Shown here in pieces: positions 1-5,253 of a DNA stretch of 6,278 bases. The DNA lies in NCBI GenBank assembly GCA_002068815.1, contig MWAC01000320.1, positions 1 to 6,278 on the forward strand. Direction: 5' to 3'. The DNA comes from Firmicutes bacterium ADurb.Bin467. GTDB lineage: Bacteria > Bacillota > Clostridia > Christensenellales > Aristaeellaceae. The notes below the pieces were generated by a model. The model saw nothing but the letters and a program-made list of their open reading frames with translations, was not told the DNA's origin and made no database searches. Position numbers and translations under genes: made by a program. How positions within the stretch are numbered: position 1 is the stretch's first letter; each line of letters begins with the position of its first letter.

Positions 1-140
1 CGAGGCGCATGATCGAGCGGGAGGCGCTCCCCCACTCCCGCCGGGTGTGCGAGGTCGTGCCCGCGCAGCTCGGCGACGCCATCGGAGACGTCGCCGCGCT
101 GACGGTCGCGTGGAACGGATTGGGTCAGGCCCTGTCCTGA
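1..140 (+). CDS. ROK-family protein, C-terminal fragment (5' end outside window)
   Basis: This is the last part of a protein whose start lies left of the window. Codons begin at position 3 and the TGA stop is at 138-140, giving about 45 visible residues. The tail has a run VVPAQLGDAIGDVAALTVA followed by a short end. This matches the way ROK sugar kinases and repressors finish: a strand, a small residue plus LG, then a GAA-type helix that packs near the nucleotide site. Kinase and regulator cannot be told apart because all diagnostic motifs lie upstream. Its stop codon lies inside the 3' end of the converging ROK regulator, so two genes apparently of the same superfamily face each other tail to tail. 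The family call rests on one short stretch and is moderate; another ASKHA-fold sugar kinase is possible. Confidence 0.55.
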   Translation, partial: RRMIEREALPHSRRVCEVVPAQLGDAIGDVAALTVAWNGLGQALS

Positions 141-1264
141 AACAGATCGTAGAGTACCGCCATCGCGCCGGCGCGGACCGGGGCGGCGGTGCAGCCCATG
201 ATGACGTCCTTCAGCCGGACGCGGACGCGTATGATCGCGCGCTCGTGCAAAAGCGGGTTCAGCCGGTTGAGTAGCGGCGCCGGGTATTTCTCGACGTCGC
301 CGGTCAAAATGACCTGCTCGATGTCGTAGAGGTTCACGGCGTTGACGAGCGCGCAGGCCAGGTACTCGGCGGCGCGGTCGATGATCTCGCGCGCGGCGGG
401 GTTGCTTTCGTCCCGCGCGAGCGCCTCCCAGGAGGGGTAATCCGTGCCCTCGAGCAGCGCCTGCGTGCTGACGTAGGTCTCGAGGCAGCCGATGTGCCCG
501 CAGTTGCAGGGCCGCCCGTCGTGGCGGATCGACGTGTGGCCGAGCTCGCTGCCGAGGCCGTTCATGCCGCGGTAGAGCCGGTCCTGGATCATGACGCCCG
601 AGCCGACGCCCTCCTCCATCAGCAGCAGCATGAAGCTCGAGACCTCGCGCGCCGCACCGAAGAACCGCTCCTCGAGCGCGCTCGCGTTCGTGTCCTTCTC
701 GAGCATCGACTCCATGCCGGTCAGCGCCCGAATCCGCTCGCAGACGGGCAGGTTGTGCCACGCGGAGAAGTTCGGCGGGTTCAAAATCCTTCCGTCGAGG
801 TAGTCGATCGGGCCCGGCGCGCTGACGCCGACGCCGAGTATGCGCCTGTCGTCGAGCGCGAGCGATTTCTTCTGGGCGGCGATGATCCCGGCGACCTCCC
901 GAAGCACTTCCTCCGGCTCGCGACCCTTGATCGAGAGCGTCTGCTCGGCCTTCACGTTTCCGGACAGGTCGACGACGCCGACGTCGCACCGCTTGCGCTT
1001 GATGCTGACGCCGAACGCGTAGCGCGCGTCCGGCCGGATCGCCAACTGTATCCGCCTGCGCCCGCGCTCGCCGCGGTCGACGGCCCGAACCGGCTCGATC
1101 AGCCCCGTGCCGATCAGCTCGTCCACGATCTGCGTGACGGACGCGCGGGTCAGGCACGTCCTCTCCGACAGCTCGACGCGGGAAACCGGCCCCAGCCGGA
1201 TCTGATTGAGGATCAACTTTCGGTTCGACGCGCGCATCACGGATGCGTTGGTCGCGCGCTTCAT
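125..1264 (-). CDS. ROK-family transcriptional regulator (NagC/Mlc/XylR type)
   Basis: Predicted 379-residue DNA-binding sugar-responsive regulator, normal length for the NagC/Mlc/XylR group. Residues about 13-57 form a winged helix-turn-helix (SRVELSERTCLTRASVTQIV and following wing). The ROK domain follows: APGP at 149-152, a KDTNASALEE stretch with the catalytic-type Asp191, E240-L-G-H243, and the zinc motif C253-x-C255-G-x-x-G-C260-L-E262 with His243 as fourth ligand. The N-terminal phosphate loop, usually D-x-G-x-T, is here GVSIKRKRC (85-93), so kinase activity is unlikely and regulation is the expected role. The ATG at 1262-1264 is chosen because AGAAGGTG lies 5 nt upstream and because the upstream in-frame extension (70 codons) is only translated tandem repeat. 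It is divergent from the phosphatase-kinase-isomerase operon, which it probably controls together with its own gene. The ligand cannot be read from the sequence. Confidence 0.9.
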   Translation of the reverse strand: MKRATNASVMRASNRKLILNQIRLGPVSRVELSERTCLTRASVTQIVDELIGTGLIEPVRAVDRGERGRRRIQLAIRPDARYAFGVSIKRKRCDVGVVDLSGNVKAEQTLSIKGREPEEVLREVAGIIAAQKKSLALDDRRILGVGVSAPGPIDYLDGRILNPPNFSAWHNLPVCERIRALTGMESMLEKDTNASALEERFFGAAREVSSFMLLLMEEGVGSGVMIQDRLYRGMNGLGSELGHTSIRHDGRPCNCGHIGCLETYVSTQALLEGTDYPSWEALARDESNPAAREIIDRAAEYLACALVNAVNLYDIEQVILTGDVEKYPAPLLNRLNPLLHERAIIRVRVRLKDVIMGCTAAPVRAGAMAVLYDLFQDRA

Positions 1265-1269
1265 CCTGA

Positions 1270-1277
1270 CACCTTCT
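1270..1277 (-). promoter_or_regulatory. Ribosome binding site that fixes the ROK regulator start
   Basis: On the minus strand this reads AGAAGGTG, ending 5 nt before the ATG at 1264. It supports starting the regulator here rather than at an in-frame ATG at 1474 inside the repeat array. Confidence 0.75.
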
Positions 1278-1280
1278 CTC

Positions 1281-1569
1281 TCGATCGTCGGCGTGCGGCA
1301 CCGTACCTCCGCCCGCCGACACGCAAAACCTGCGGTTTTGCTGATCCCTCTCCCTCGATCGTCGGCGTGCGGCACCGTACCTCCGCCCGCCGACACGCAA
1401 AACCTGCGGTTTTGCTGATCCCTCTCCCTCGATCGTCGGCGTGCGGCACCGTACCTCCGCCCGCCGACACGCAAAACCTGCGGTTTTGCTGATCCCTCTC
1501 CCTCGATCGTCGGCGTGCGGCACCGTACCTCCGCCCGCCGACACGCAAAACCTGCGGTTTTGCTGATCC
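1281..1569. repeat. Tandem array of a 74-bp unit, 3.9 identical copies
   Basis: Units start at 1281, 1355, 1429 and 1503, each with TCGATCGTCGG. The first three are identical over 74 bp; the fourth matches for 67 bp and diverges after GATCC at 1569. There are no spacers. Each unit contains two inverted repeats. One is GTCGGCG-t-GCGG paired with CCGC-c-CGCCGAC around a 10-nt loop (1287-1320 in unit 1). The other is GCAAAACC-TGC-GGTTTTGC, a perfect 8-bp stem (1323-1341 in unit 1). GATC occurs near each end of the unit. The period is not a multiple of three and the array is poor in stop codons, which creates spurious open frames on both strands. It lies wholly inside the predicted 5' leader of the ROK regulator. 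Identity between copies suggests recent expansion or ongoing homogenisation. It resembles an intergenic palindromic (REP/BIME-like) element; no mobile gene is present. Confidence 0.95.
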
Positions 1570-1583
1570 GACCTCATTGGAAC

Positions 1584-1612
1584 ATCATAGCACAAATCAA
1601 CCCTTCTGAAAA
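1584..1612 (-). promoter_or_regulatory. Probable promoter of the ROK regulator
   Basis: Read on the minus strand, a -10 box TATGAT (1584-1589) is directly preceded by TGC, an extended -10 element. A -35 box TTTTCA (1607-1612), 4 of 6 to consensus, lies 17 nt away. Transcription would start near 1577 and give a leader of about 310 nt that includes the whole repeat array. The -35 box sits inside the dyad at 1604-1637, which is consistent with autoregulation. Confidence 0.6.
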
Positions 1613-1637
1613 GGGAAAACTTCCCGGTTTTTCAGGA
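1604..1637. promoter_or_regulatory. Imperfect dyad between divergent promoters, candidate operator
   Basis: Outer arms CTGAAAA (1606-1612) and TTTTCAG (1629-1635) are perfect reverse complements. Inside them GGGAA (1613-1617) pairs with TTCCC (1621-1625) around AAC, with a 3-nt asymmetry on the right side. The element covers the -35 box of the leftward promoter and ends 5 bp before the -35 box of the rightward promoter. Neither predicted transcript includes it, so an RNA hairpin or terminator role is less likely than protein binding. The ROK regulator encoded next door is the natural candidate ligand, by inference only. Confidence 0.5.
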
Positions 1638-1642
1638 TCGCG

Positions 1643-1671
1643 TTGACAGGGCGGCGGAAAAGGCATATAAT
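1643..1671 (+). promoter_or_regulatory. Consensus sigma-70/sigma-A promoter of the operon
   Basis: TTGACA (1643-1648) and TATAAT (1666-1671) are both perfect consensus with the optimal 17-bp spacing. The expected start is near 1678, giving a leader of about 30 nt before the phosphatase ATG at 1710. AATTAA is repeated with a 9-bp offset at 1669-1674 and 1678-1683, across the start site, and could be a second protein contact. A promoter this strong beside a repressor-type gene implies that repression sets its output. Confidence 0.85.
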
Positions 1672-1699
1672 TAAGACAATTAACAAATATCTTGCTACC

Positions 1700-1704
1700 G
1701 GAGG
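1700..1704 (+). promoter_or_regulatory. Ribosome binding site of the HAD phosphatase gene
   Basis: GGAGG ends 5 nt before the ATG at 1710. It selects this start over the in-frame TTG at 1692, which would sit upstream of the Shine-Dalgarno. Confidence 0.8.
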
Positions 1705-1709
1705 ATCGC

Positions 1710-2495
1710 ATGGAATTGCTGAACGCGCCCTTGGACCGGGGGCCGGTCAGGGCGGTGCTGTTTGACTTCGACGGCACGATTTCGACGCTGCGCCACGGCT
1801 GGGAGGCCGTCATGAAGCCGCTGATGCTCGAGGTTCTCTCCCCCGCAGGCGGCCCGTTTGAGGAAATGGTCGATCGGTACATCGACGAATCCACCGGCAT
1901 ACAGACGATCGCGCAGATGAAGTGGCTCTCCGAAACCGTCCGAAGGCTCGGCCTGCGCGCGGAGGACCCCTGGCACTACAAGGCGGAGTACAACCGGCGA
2001 TTGATGGAGACGGTCGGCGCGCGGCTCCGCTCGCTCGAGTCCGGCGTTCTCAACAGAGAGGATTGCCTGATCGCGGGCAGCGAGGCGTTTCTGCAATCGC
2101 TGCATGACCGCGGCGTGCGGCTCTATGTCGCCAGCGGGACCGACCATCCGGACGTCGTGCGCGAGGTCGCGGCGCTCGGGCTCGAGGGCTACTTCGATCT
2201 CGTCGCCGGCGCGCCTACCGGCAGCGAAAACTGCTCGAAGGAGGCCGTCATCGGCCGCCTGCTCCGGGACGAGGGGCTCACCGGCGGCGACTTCGCGGTG
2301 ATTGGCGACGGCAAGGTCGAGATACGCCTCGGCCGTGAGGCCTGCGCGCGCACGGTCGGCTTGGCGACCGACGAGGCGAGGCGGTCCGGCGTCGATCCCG
2401 TCAAGCGCGAGCGCCTCATCAAGGCCGGCGCGGACGCGATCGCGGGCGATTTTCTGGATTTGCGGGCATTGCTCGACTTTCTCGGGCTTCGGTAG
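1710..2495 (+). CDS. HAD-superfamily hydrolase, probable sugar-phosphate phosphatase
   Basis: Predicted 261-residue cytoplasmic phosphatase of the haloacid dehalogenase superfamily. Motif I is D19-F-D21-G-T (nucleophile and acid/base Asp), motif II is A-S142-G-T, a candidate motif III lysine is K177 in ENCSKEAV, and motif IV is IGDGKVE with D200 and E204 as magnesium ligands. About 110 residues between motifs I and II form a helical C1-type cap, as in phosphoglycolate phosphatase or beta-phosphoglucomutase relatives; it contains a striking STGIQTIAQMKWL run (61-73). It is larger than GmhB heptose bisphosphatases and shows no cysteine zinc loop, so it is not a standard GmhB. It is the first gene of the operon, 13 nt before the deoxyhypusine synthase-like gene. 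The substrate is unknown; a sugar phosphate handled by the downstream kinase and isomerase is the reasonable inference. Confidence 0.88.
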   Translation: MELLNAPLDRGPVRAVLFDFDGTISTLRHGWEAVMKPLMLEVLSPAGGPFEEMVDRYIDESTGIQTIAQMKWLSETVRRLGLRAEDPWHYKAEYNRRLMETVGARLRSLESGVLNREDCLIAGSEAFLQSLHDRGVRLYVASGTDHPDVVREVAALGLEGYFDLVAGAPTGSENCSKEAVIGRLLRDEGLTGGDFAVIGDGKVEIRLGREACARTVGLATDEARRSGVDPVKRERLIKAGADAIAGDFLDLRALLDFLGLR

Positions 2496-2508
2496 CGGAG
2501 GAAAACAC

Positions 2509-3472
2509 ATGGACAGAAGGAGCATGGCGCTCGATTTTTCCGGCATCCGGACGCTCTCGGCGACGGAGCGCGTCAACCTCGTGCGCATCGACAACCTGAA
2601 GCGCCCCAGAATCTACGAGCCGCGGCCGTGGGGCGGCGCGGACTTCGACGAGCTCGTCCGCCGCATCCAAATGGCAAAGGGCGAGGGCCGCGAGATCATC
2701 CTCTCGATGGGCGCGCACGTGATCAAGTGCGGGCTGTCGCCGTACCTGATCGAGCTGATGCGCGGCGGCTGGATCACGCACATCGCGGGCAACGGCGCTT
2801 CGAGCATACACGACTTCGAGCTCGCGTACCTCGGCGGCACCTCCGAGGACGTCCCGACCGCGATCGAGGACGGCACGTTCGGCATGTGGGAGGAGACCGG
2901 CCGCTGGATGAACGAGGCGATTCAAAATGGCGCAGCCGGCGGGCTCGGCTACGGCGAGGCGCTCGGGCGATACATCGACGAGCACCCCGACCGCTTCCCC
3001 CACCGCGCCGACTGCGTGCTGTATCAGGCGTATACGCTGGGAATCCCCGCGACCTACCACGTCGCGCTCGGCACCGACATCATCCACCAGCACCCGACCG
3101 TGGACTTCGCCGCGATCGGGGCCGCGAGCGGCGTCGATTTCCGCAAAATCTGCTATTCTGTGTCGCGGATGGACCGGGGGAATCTACATGAACTTCGGCT
3201 CGGGCGTCATCGGCCCGGAGGTATTTTTGAAGGCGCTGTCGATCGCGCGGAACCTCGGGTACCCGACGTACGACATCACGACCGCGAACTTCGACCTGAT
3301 CGACTTAGGCGACTACCGCCGCAAGCTCGGCTACGGCGACCCGCAGTACTACTACCGCCCGCGCAAGAACATCGTCAACCGCCCGGTCAGCCGCGGGGGG
3401 ATGGGCTGGCACTTCACGGGCGACCATCAGGACACGATCCCGGCGCTCTACAACCTGCTGACGAAGGGGTGA
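2509..3472 (+). pseudogene. Deoxyhypusine synthase-like protein gene, interrupted by a 1-bp frameshift
   Basis: The ATG at 2509 follows GGAGG by 7 nt. Residues 1-224 are read in one frame to about 3180. The family continuation (IYMNFGSGVIGPEVFLKAL onward) is in the +1 frame and stops at 3470-3472. Removing one G from the G5 run at 3176-3180 restores a continuous 320-residue protein through SRMDRGIYMNFGSG. The sequence recalls bacterial deoxyhypusine synthase-family proteins: GAHVIKCGLSPYLIELM (68-84), HIAGNGASSIHDFE (91-104), TSEDV, GTDIIHQHP (188-196) and NLGYPTYDITTANFD. Eukaryotic enzymes use NAD and a lysine near the C-terminus to aminobutylate eIF5A; the SWGK-like lysine context is not visible here and bacteria lack that substrate, so deoxyhypusine formation is doubtful. 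The break may be a sequencing error, a real inactivating mutation or recoding. The gene sits between the phosphatase and kinase, 5 nt before the latter. Confidence 0.8.
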
Positions 3473-3477
3473 CGCAC

Positions 3478-4509
3478 ATGCTGACGGACATCAAACCCCT
3501 CGCGCGCGATCGGCTCGAGGCGCTCTTGTCCGCCGTCGACCGGGCGGACGTCGCGCTGATCGGCGACCTGTGCCTCGACGCCTACTGGGAGGCGGACATG
3601 AAATTGAGCCGGCTCTCGCGCGAGACGCCGCACTATCCGCTGCCGATCGTCGAGGAGCGGCACGCGCCGGGCGGCGCGGGCAACGTCGCGTGCAATCTTG
3701 CGGCGTTAAAACCCCGGAGCCTGTCGGCGGTCGGCGTCGTGGGCCTCGATTGGCGCGGCGACCTGCTCGTTCGGTCGCTCGAGGCGCGCGGCGTCGGCTG
3801 CGGCCTCGTCGTCCGGAGTCCGGAGGTCCCGACGAACGCCTACATAAAGCCGCTGCGCCGCGGCGTCTCCGAGGTCGTCTACGAGGACCCGCGGCTCGAC
3901 TTCGAGAACCGCGCGCCGCTGCCGGCGGAATGCGAAAGCCGCGTGCTCAATGCGCTCGGGGAGGCCGCGGCCCGGGCAAACGTCGTCTGCGTCAGCGACC
4001 AGATGCGCTTCGGCTGCGCGACCGAGGCGGTGCGCGACCGGCTGTCGGAGCTTGGGCGGACGGGCAAGACCGTGATCGTCGACAGCCGCGACCGCGCGCA
4101 CCTGTACCATAACGTCACCGTCAAGCCGAACGAGATCGAGGCCTCGCGCGCGTTCTCCGACGGCCGGCCGCTCGACATGGATGCGTTGATTTCACTCGCT
4201 GCGGAACTGTATCGGCGAAACGGGCGGCTCGCGCTGATCACGCTGGGCGACAGGGGCTCCCTGATCGCGGACGGGAGCGGCGTCTCGCACTGTCCGGCGT
4301 GCAGGGTCGAGCCGCCGATCGACTTCTGCGGCGCGGGCGACTCGTTCCTCGCGGCGCTCGCGTGCATGCTCTCCATCGGGGCGTCGCCCGCCGAGGCCGC
4401 GCAGGTCGCGACGCTTTCCGCCGCCGTCTGCATCAAAAAGATCGGAACGACCGGCACCGCCGCGCGCGAGGAGATTCTCGAGGCGTGGGACATGTATTGG
4501 AAGGAGTAG
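3478..4509 (+). CDS. PfkB-family carbohydrate kinase, RfaE/HldE kinase-domain type
   Basis: Predicted 343-residue cytoplasmic sugar kinase. The N-terminus has IGDLCLDAYWEAD (28-40) and SRLSRETPHYPLPIVEE (44-60). These resemble the opening of the kinase half of HldE, which phosphorylates D-glycero-D-manno-heptose 7-phosphate at C1. PfkB signature 1 is GGAGNVACNLAAL (65-77), the N-x-x-E magnesium motif is VKPNEIEA (N218, E221), and signature 2 is DFCGAGDSFLAAL (282-294) with catalytic base D288. The length fits the kinase domain alone; the cytidylyltransferase-like second domain of HldE is missing. The start at 3478 has AAGGGG 9 nt upstream. The gene begins 5 nt after the deoxyhypusine synthase-like stop and ends 5 nt before the isomerase start, so all are probably co-transcribed. 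Heptose phosphate is the favoured substrate class because of the GmhA-like neighbour, but another sugar phosphate is possible. Confidence 0.88.
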   Translation: MLTDIKPLARDRLEALLSAVDRADVALIGDLCLDAYWEADMKLSRLSRETPHYPLPIVEERHAPGGAGNVACNLAALKPRSLSAVGVVGLDWRGDLLVRSLEARGVGCGLVVRSPEVPTNAYIKPLRRGVSEVVYEDPRLDFENRAPLPAECESRVLNALGEAAARANVVCVSDQMRFGCATEAVRDRLSELGRTGKTVIVDSRDRAHLYHNVTVKPNEIEASRAFSDGRPLDMDALISLAAELYRRNGRLALITLGDRGSLIADGSGVSHCPACRVEPPIDFCGAGDSFLAALACMLSIGASPAEAAQVATLSAAVCIKKIGTTGTAAREEILEAWDMYWKE

Positions 4510-4514
4510 GATCC

Positions 4515-5066
4515 ATGCGGGAACAGCTTGACAGGGCGGTTGATCTGCTGATTGCGTGCTTCCGGAGCGGCAACAAGCTGCTCGTCTGCGGAAACGGCGG
4601 CAGCGCCGCCGACAGCGCGCACATCGTCGGCGAGTTCGTCAAGGGATTTTTGAAAAAGCGTCCGCTTCCGGAGGAATGGAGCGCGGCGCTCGGCGGCGCA
4701 AATCTTCAGATGGGCCTGCCCGCGATCGACCTGACCGCGCAGGGGGCCGTGATCTCCGCGATACTCAACGACCTAGGCGGCGAGTGCGTATACGCGCAGC
4801 AGGTGCTCGCGTACGCGAATCCCGGCGACGTGCTCATCGGCCTGTCGACCTCCGGAAACGCGAAGAACGTCGAGCTCGCGATGCGCGCCGCGAAACTCAG
4901 GGGCGCGGCGTGCATAGGCATGACCGGGCTCGGCGGCGGCAGGCTCGGGGCGCTCTCGGACATCCTGATCGAGGCGCCGGAGGCGGAGACCTATCGGGTG
5001 CAGGAAATCCACCTCCGGCTCTACCACGAGCTCTGCGCGCGCGTCGAGGCGGCGCTCTTCCCGTAG
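4515..5066 (+). CDS. SIS-domain isomerase, phosphoheptose isomerase (GmhA)-like
   Basis: Predicted 183-residue aldose-ketose isomerase with one SIS domain. GmhA converts sedoheptulose 7-phosphate to D-glycero-D-manno-heptose 7-phosphate. The phosphate loop is CGNGGSAADSAH (25-36) and the second loop is STSGNAKNVE (111-120). The GmhA zinc-ligand set can be aligned by eye: H36 and E40 in AHIVGE, Q163 and H171 in QEIHLRLYH. The protein begins only about 24 residues before CGNGGS, so it lacks most of the N-terminal helical segment of E. coli GmhA. A stretch at 47-75 (KKRPLPEEWSAALGG onward) is also unlike that enzyme. The start at 4515 is supported by AAGGAG (4501-4506), which overlaps the last codons of the kinase and suggests coupled translation. 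It is the last gene of the operon. Function in the SIS sugar-phosphate isomerase class is firm; heptose as substrate is probable. Confidence 0.87.
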   Translation: MREQLDRAVDLLIACFRSGNKLLVCGNGGSAADSAHIVGEFVKGFLKKRPLPEEWSAALGGANLQMGLPAIDLTAQGAVISAILNDLGGECVYAQQVLAYANPGDVLIGLSTSGNAKNVELAMRAAKLRGAACIGMTGLGGGRLGALSDILIEAPEAETYRVQEIHLRLYHELCARVEAALFP

Positions 5067-5125
5067 AACCGCCATCTCGCATCGATCGACCGGCCCCTTT
5101 CGCCGATCAAAGAATTGCATCACGG

Positions 5126-5147
5126 CCGCCCGCCCCCGGGCGGGCGG
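5126..5147. terminator. GC-rich hairpin after the operon, possible terminator
   Basis: CCGCCCGCCC (5126-5135) pairs perfectly with GGGCGGGCGG (5138-5147) around a two-base gap, a very stable 10-bp stem 60 nt after the isomerase stop. On the plus strand it is followed by GGGAAATG, not by a T tract, so it is not a textbook intrinsic terminator. It may pause polymerase or protect the 3' end of the operon message. Confidence 0.4.
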
Positions 5148-5183
5148 GGGAAATGTGCGCAGATTTCGAATCTATATGGAATA

Positions 5184-5217
5184 TTGACTTCCCATAATGC
5201 GACGCATTTGATAAAAT
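5184..5217 (+). promoter_or_regulatory. Probable promoter region of the transporter gene
   Basis: This AT-rich stretch in a GC-rich region contains TTGACT (5184-5189), 5 of 6 to the -35 consensus, with TTTGAT (5207-5212) at 17-bp spacing. An alternative pair is TTCCCA (5189-5194) and TAAAAT (5212-5217), also 17 bp apart. Which pair is used cannot be settled by eye. A promoter here would separate transporter expression from the operon. Confidence 0.5.
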
Positions 5218-5232
5218 CAATGTGATAGCGTC
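5201..5232. promoter_or_regulatory. Nested dyad at the transporter promoter, candidate operator
   Basis: GACGC (5201-5205) and GCGTC (5228-5232) are reverse complements. Between them TTGAT-AAA-ATCAA (5208-5220) is a perfect 5-bp dyad, and CAT on the left can extend to ATG on the right with one bulged base. The element overlaps the candidate -10 boxes, so it may bind a repressor; if transcribed it could also fold in the leader. Confidence 0.4.
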
Positions 5233-5253
5233 AAAACGAAAGGGGAACATTCC

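Noticed and set aside
1265..1474. Longer form of the ROK regulator starting at 1474 (449 residues)
   Set aside because: The extra 70 residues are only the translated tandem repeat, rich in Arg, and a good ribosome binding site precedes the ATG at 1264.
494..1492. Plus-strand open frame opposite the ROK regulator
   Set aside because: Low-complexity Arg/Ala/Asp-rich translation, no ribosome binding site support, and it runs into the repeat array; it is a shadow of the regulator.
1281..1569. CRISPR array
   Set aside because: Copies are contiguous with no variable spacers, and no cas genes are present.
1281..1569. Intrinsic terminators in each repeat unit
   Set aside because: The GCAAAACC/GGTTTTGC hairpins are not followed by a T tract on either strand.
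1692..1709. TTG start for the HAD phosphatase
   Set aside because: It lies upstream of the GGAGG, which is correctly spaced for the ATG at 1710.
2302..4509. A single 735-residue protein spanning the deoxyhypusine synthase-like gene and kinase
   Set aside because: Residues from 2302 to 2508 are an off-frame reading of the phosphatase gene, and 3181-3477 is the off-frame reading of the deoxyhypusine synthase-like C-terminus. Recognisable domains place the breaks elsewhere.
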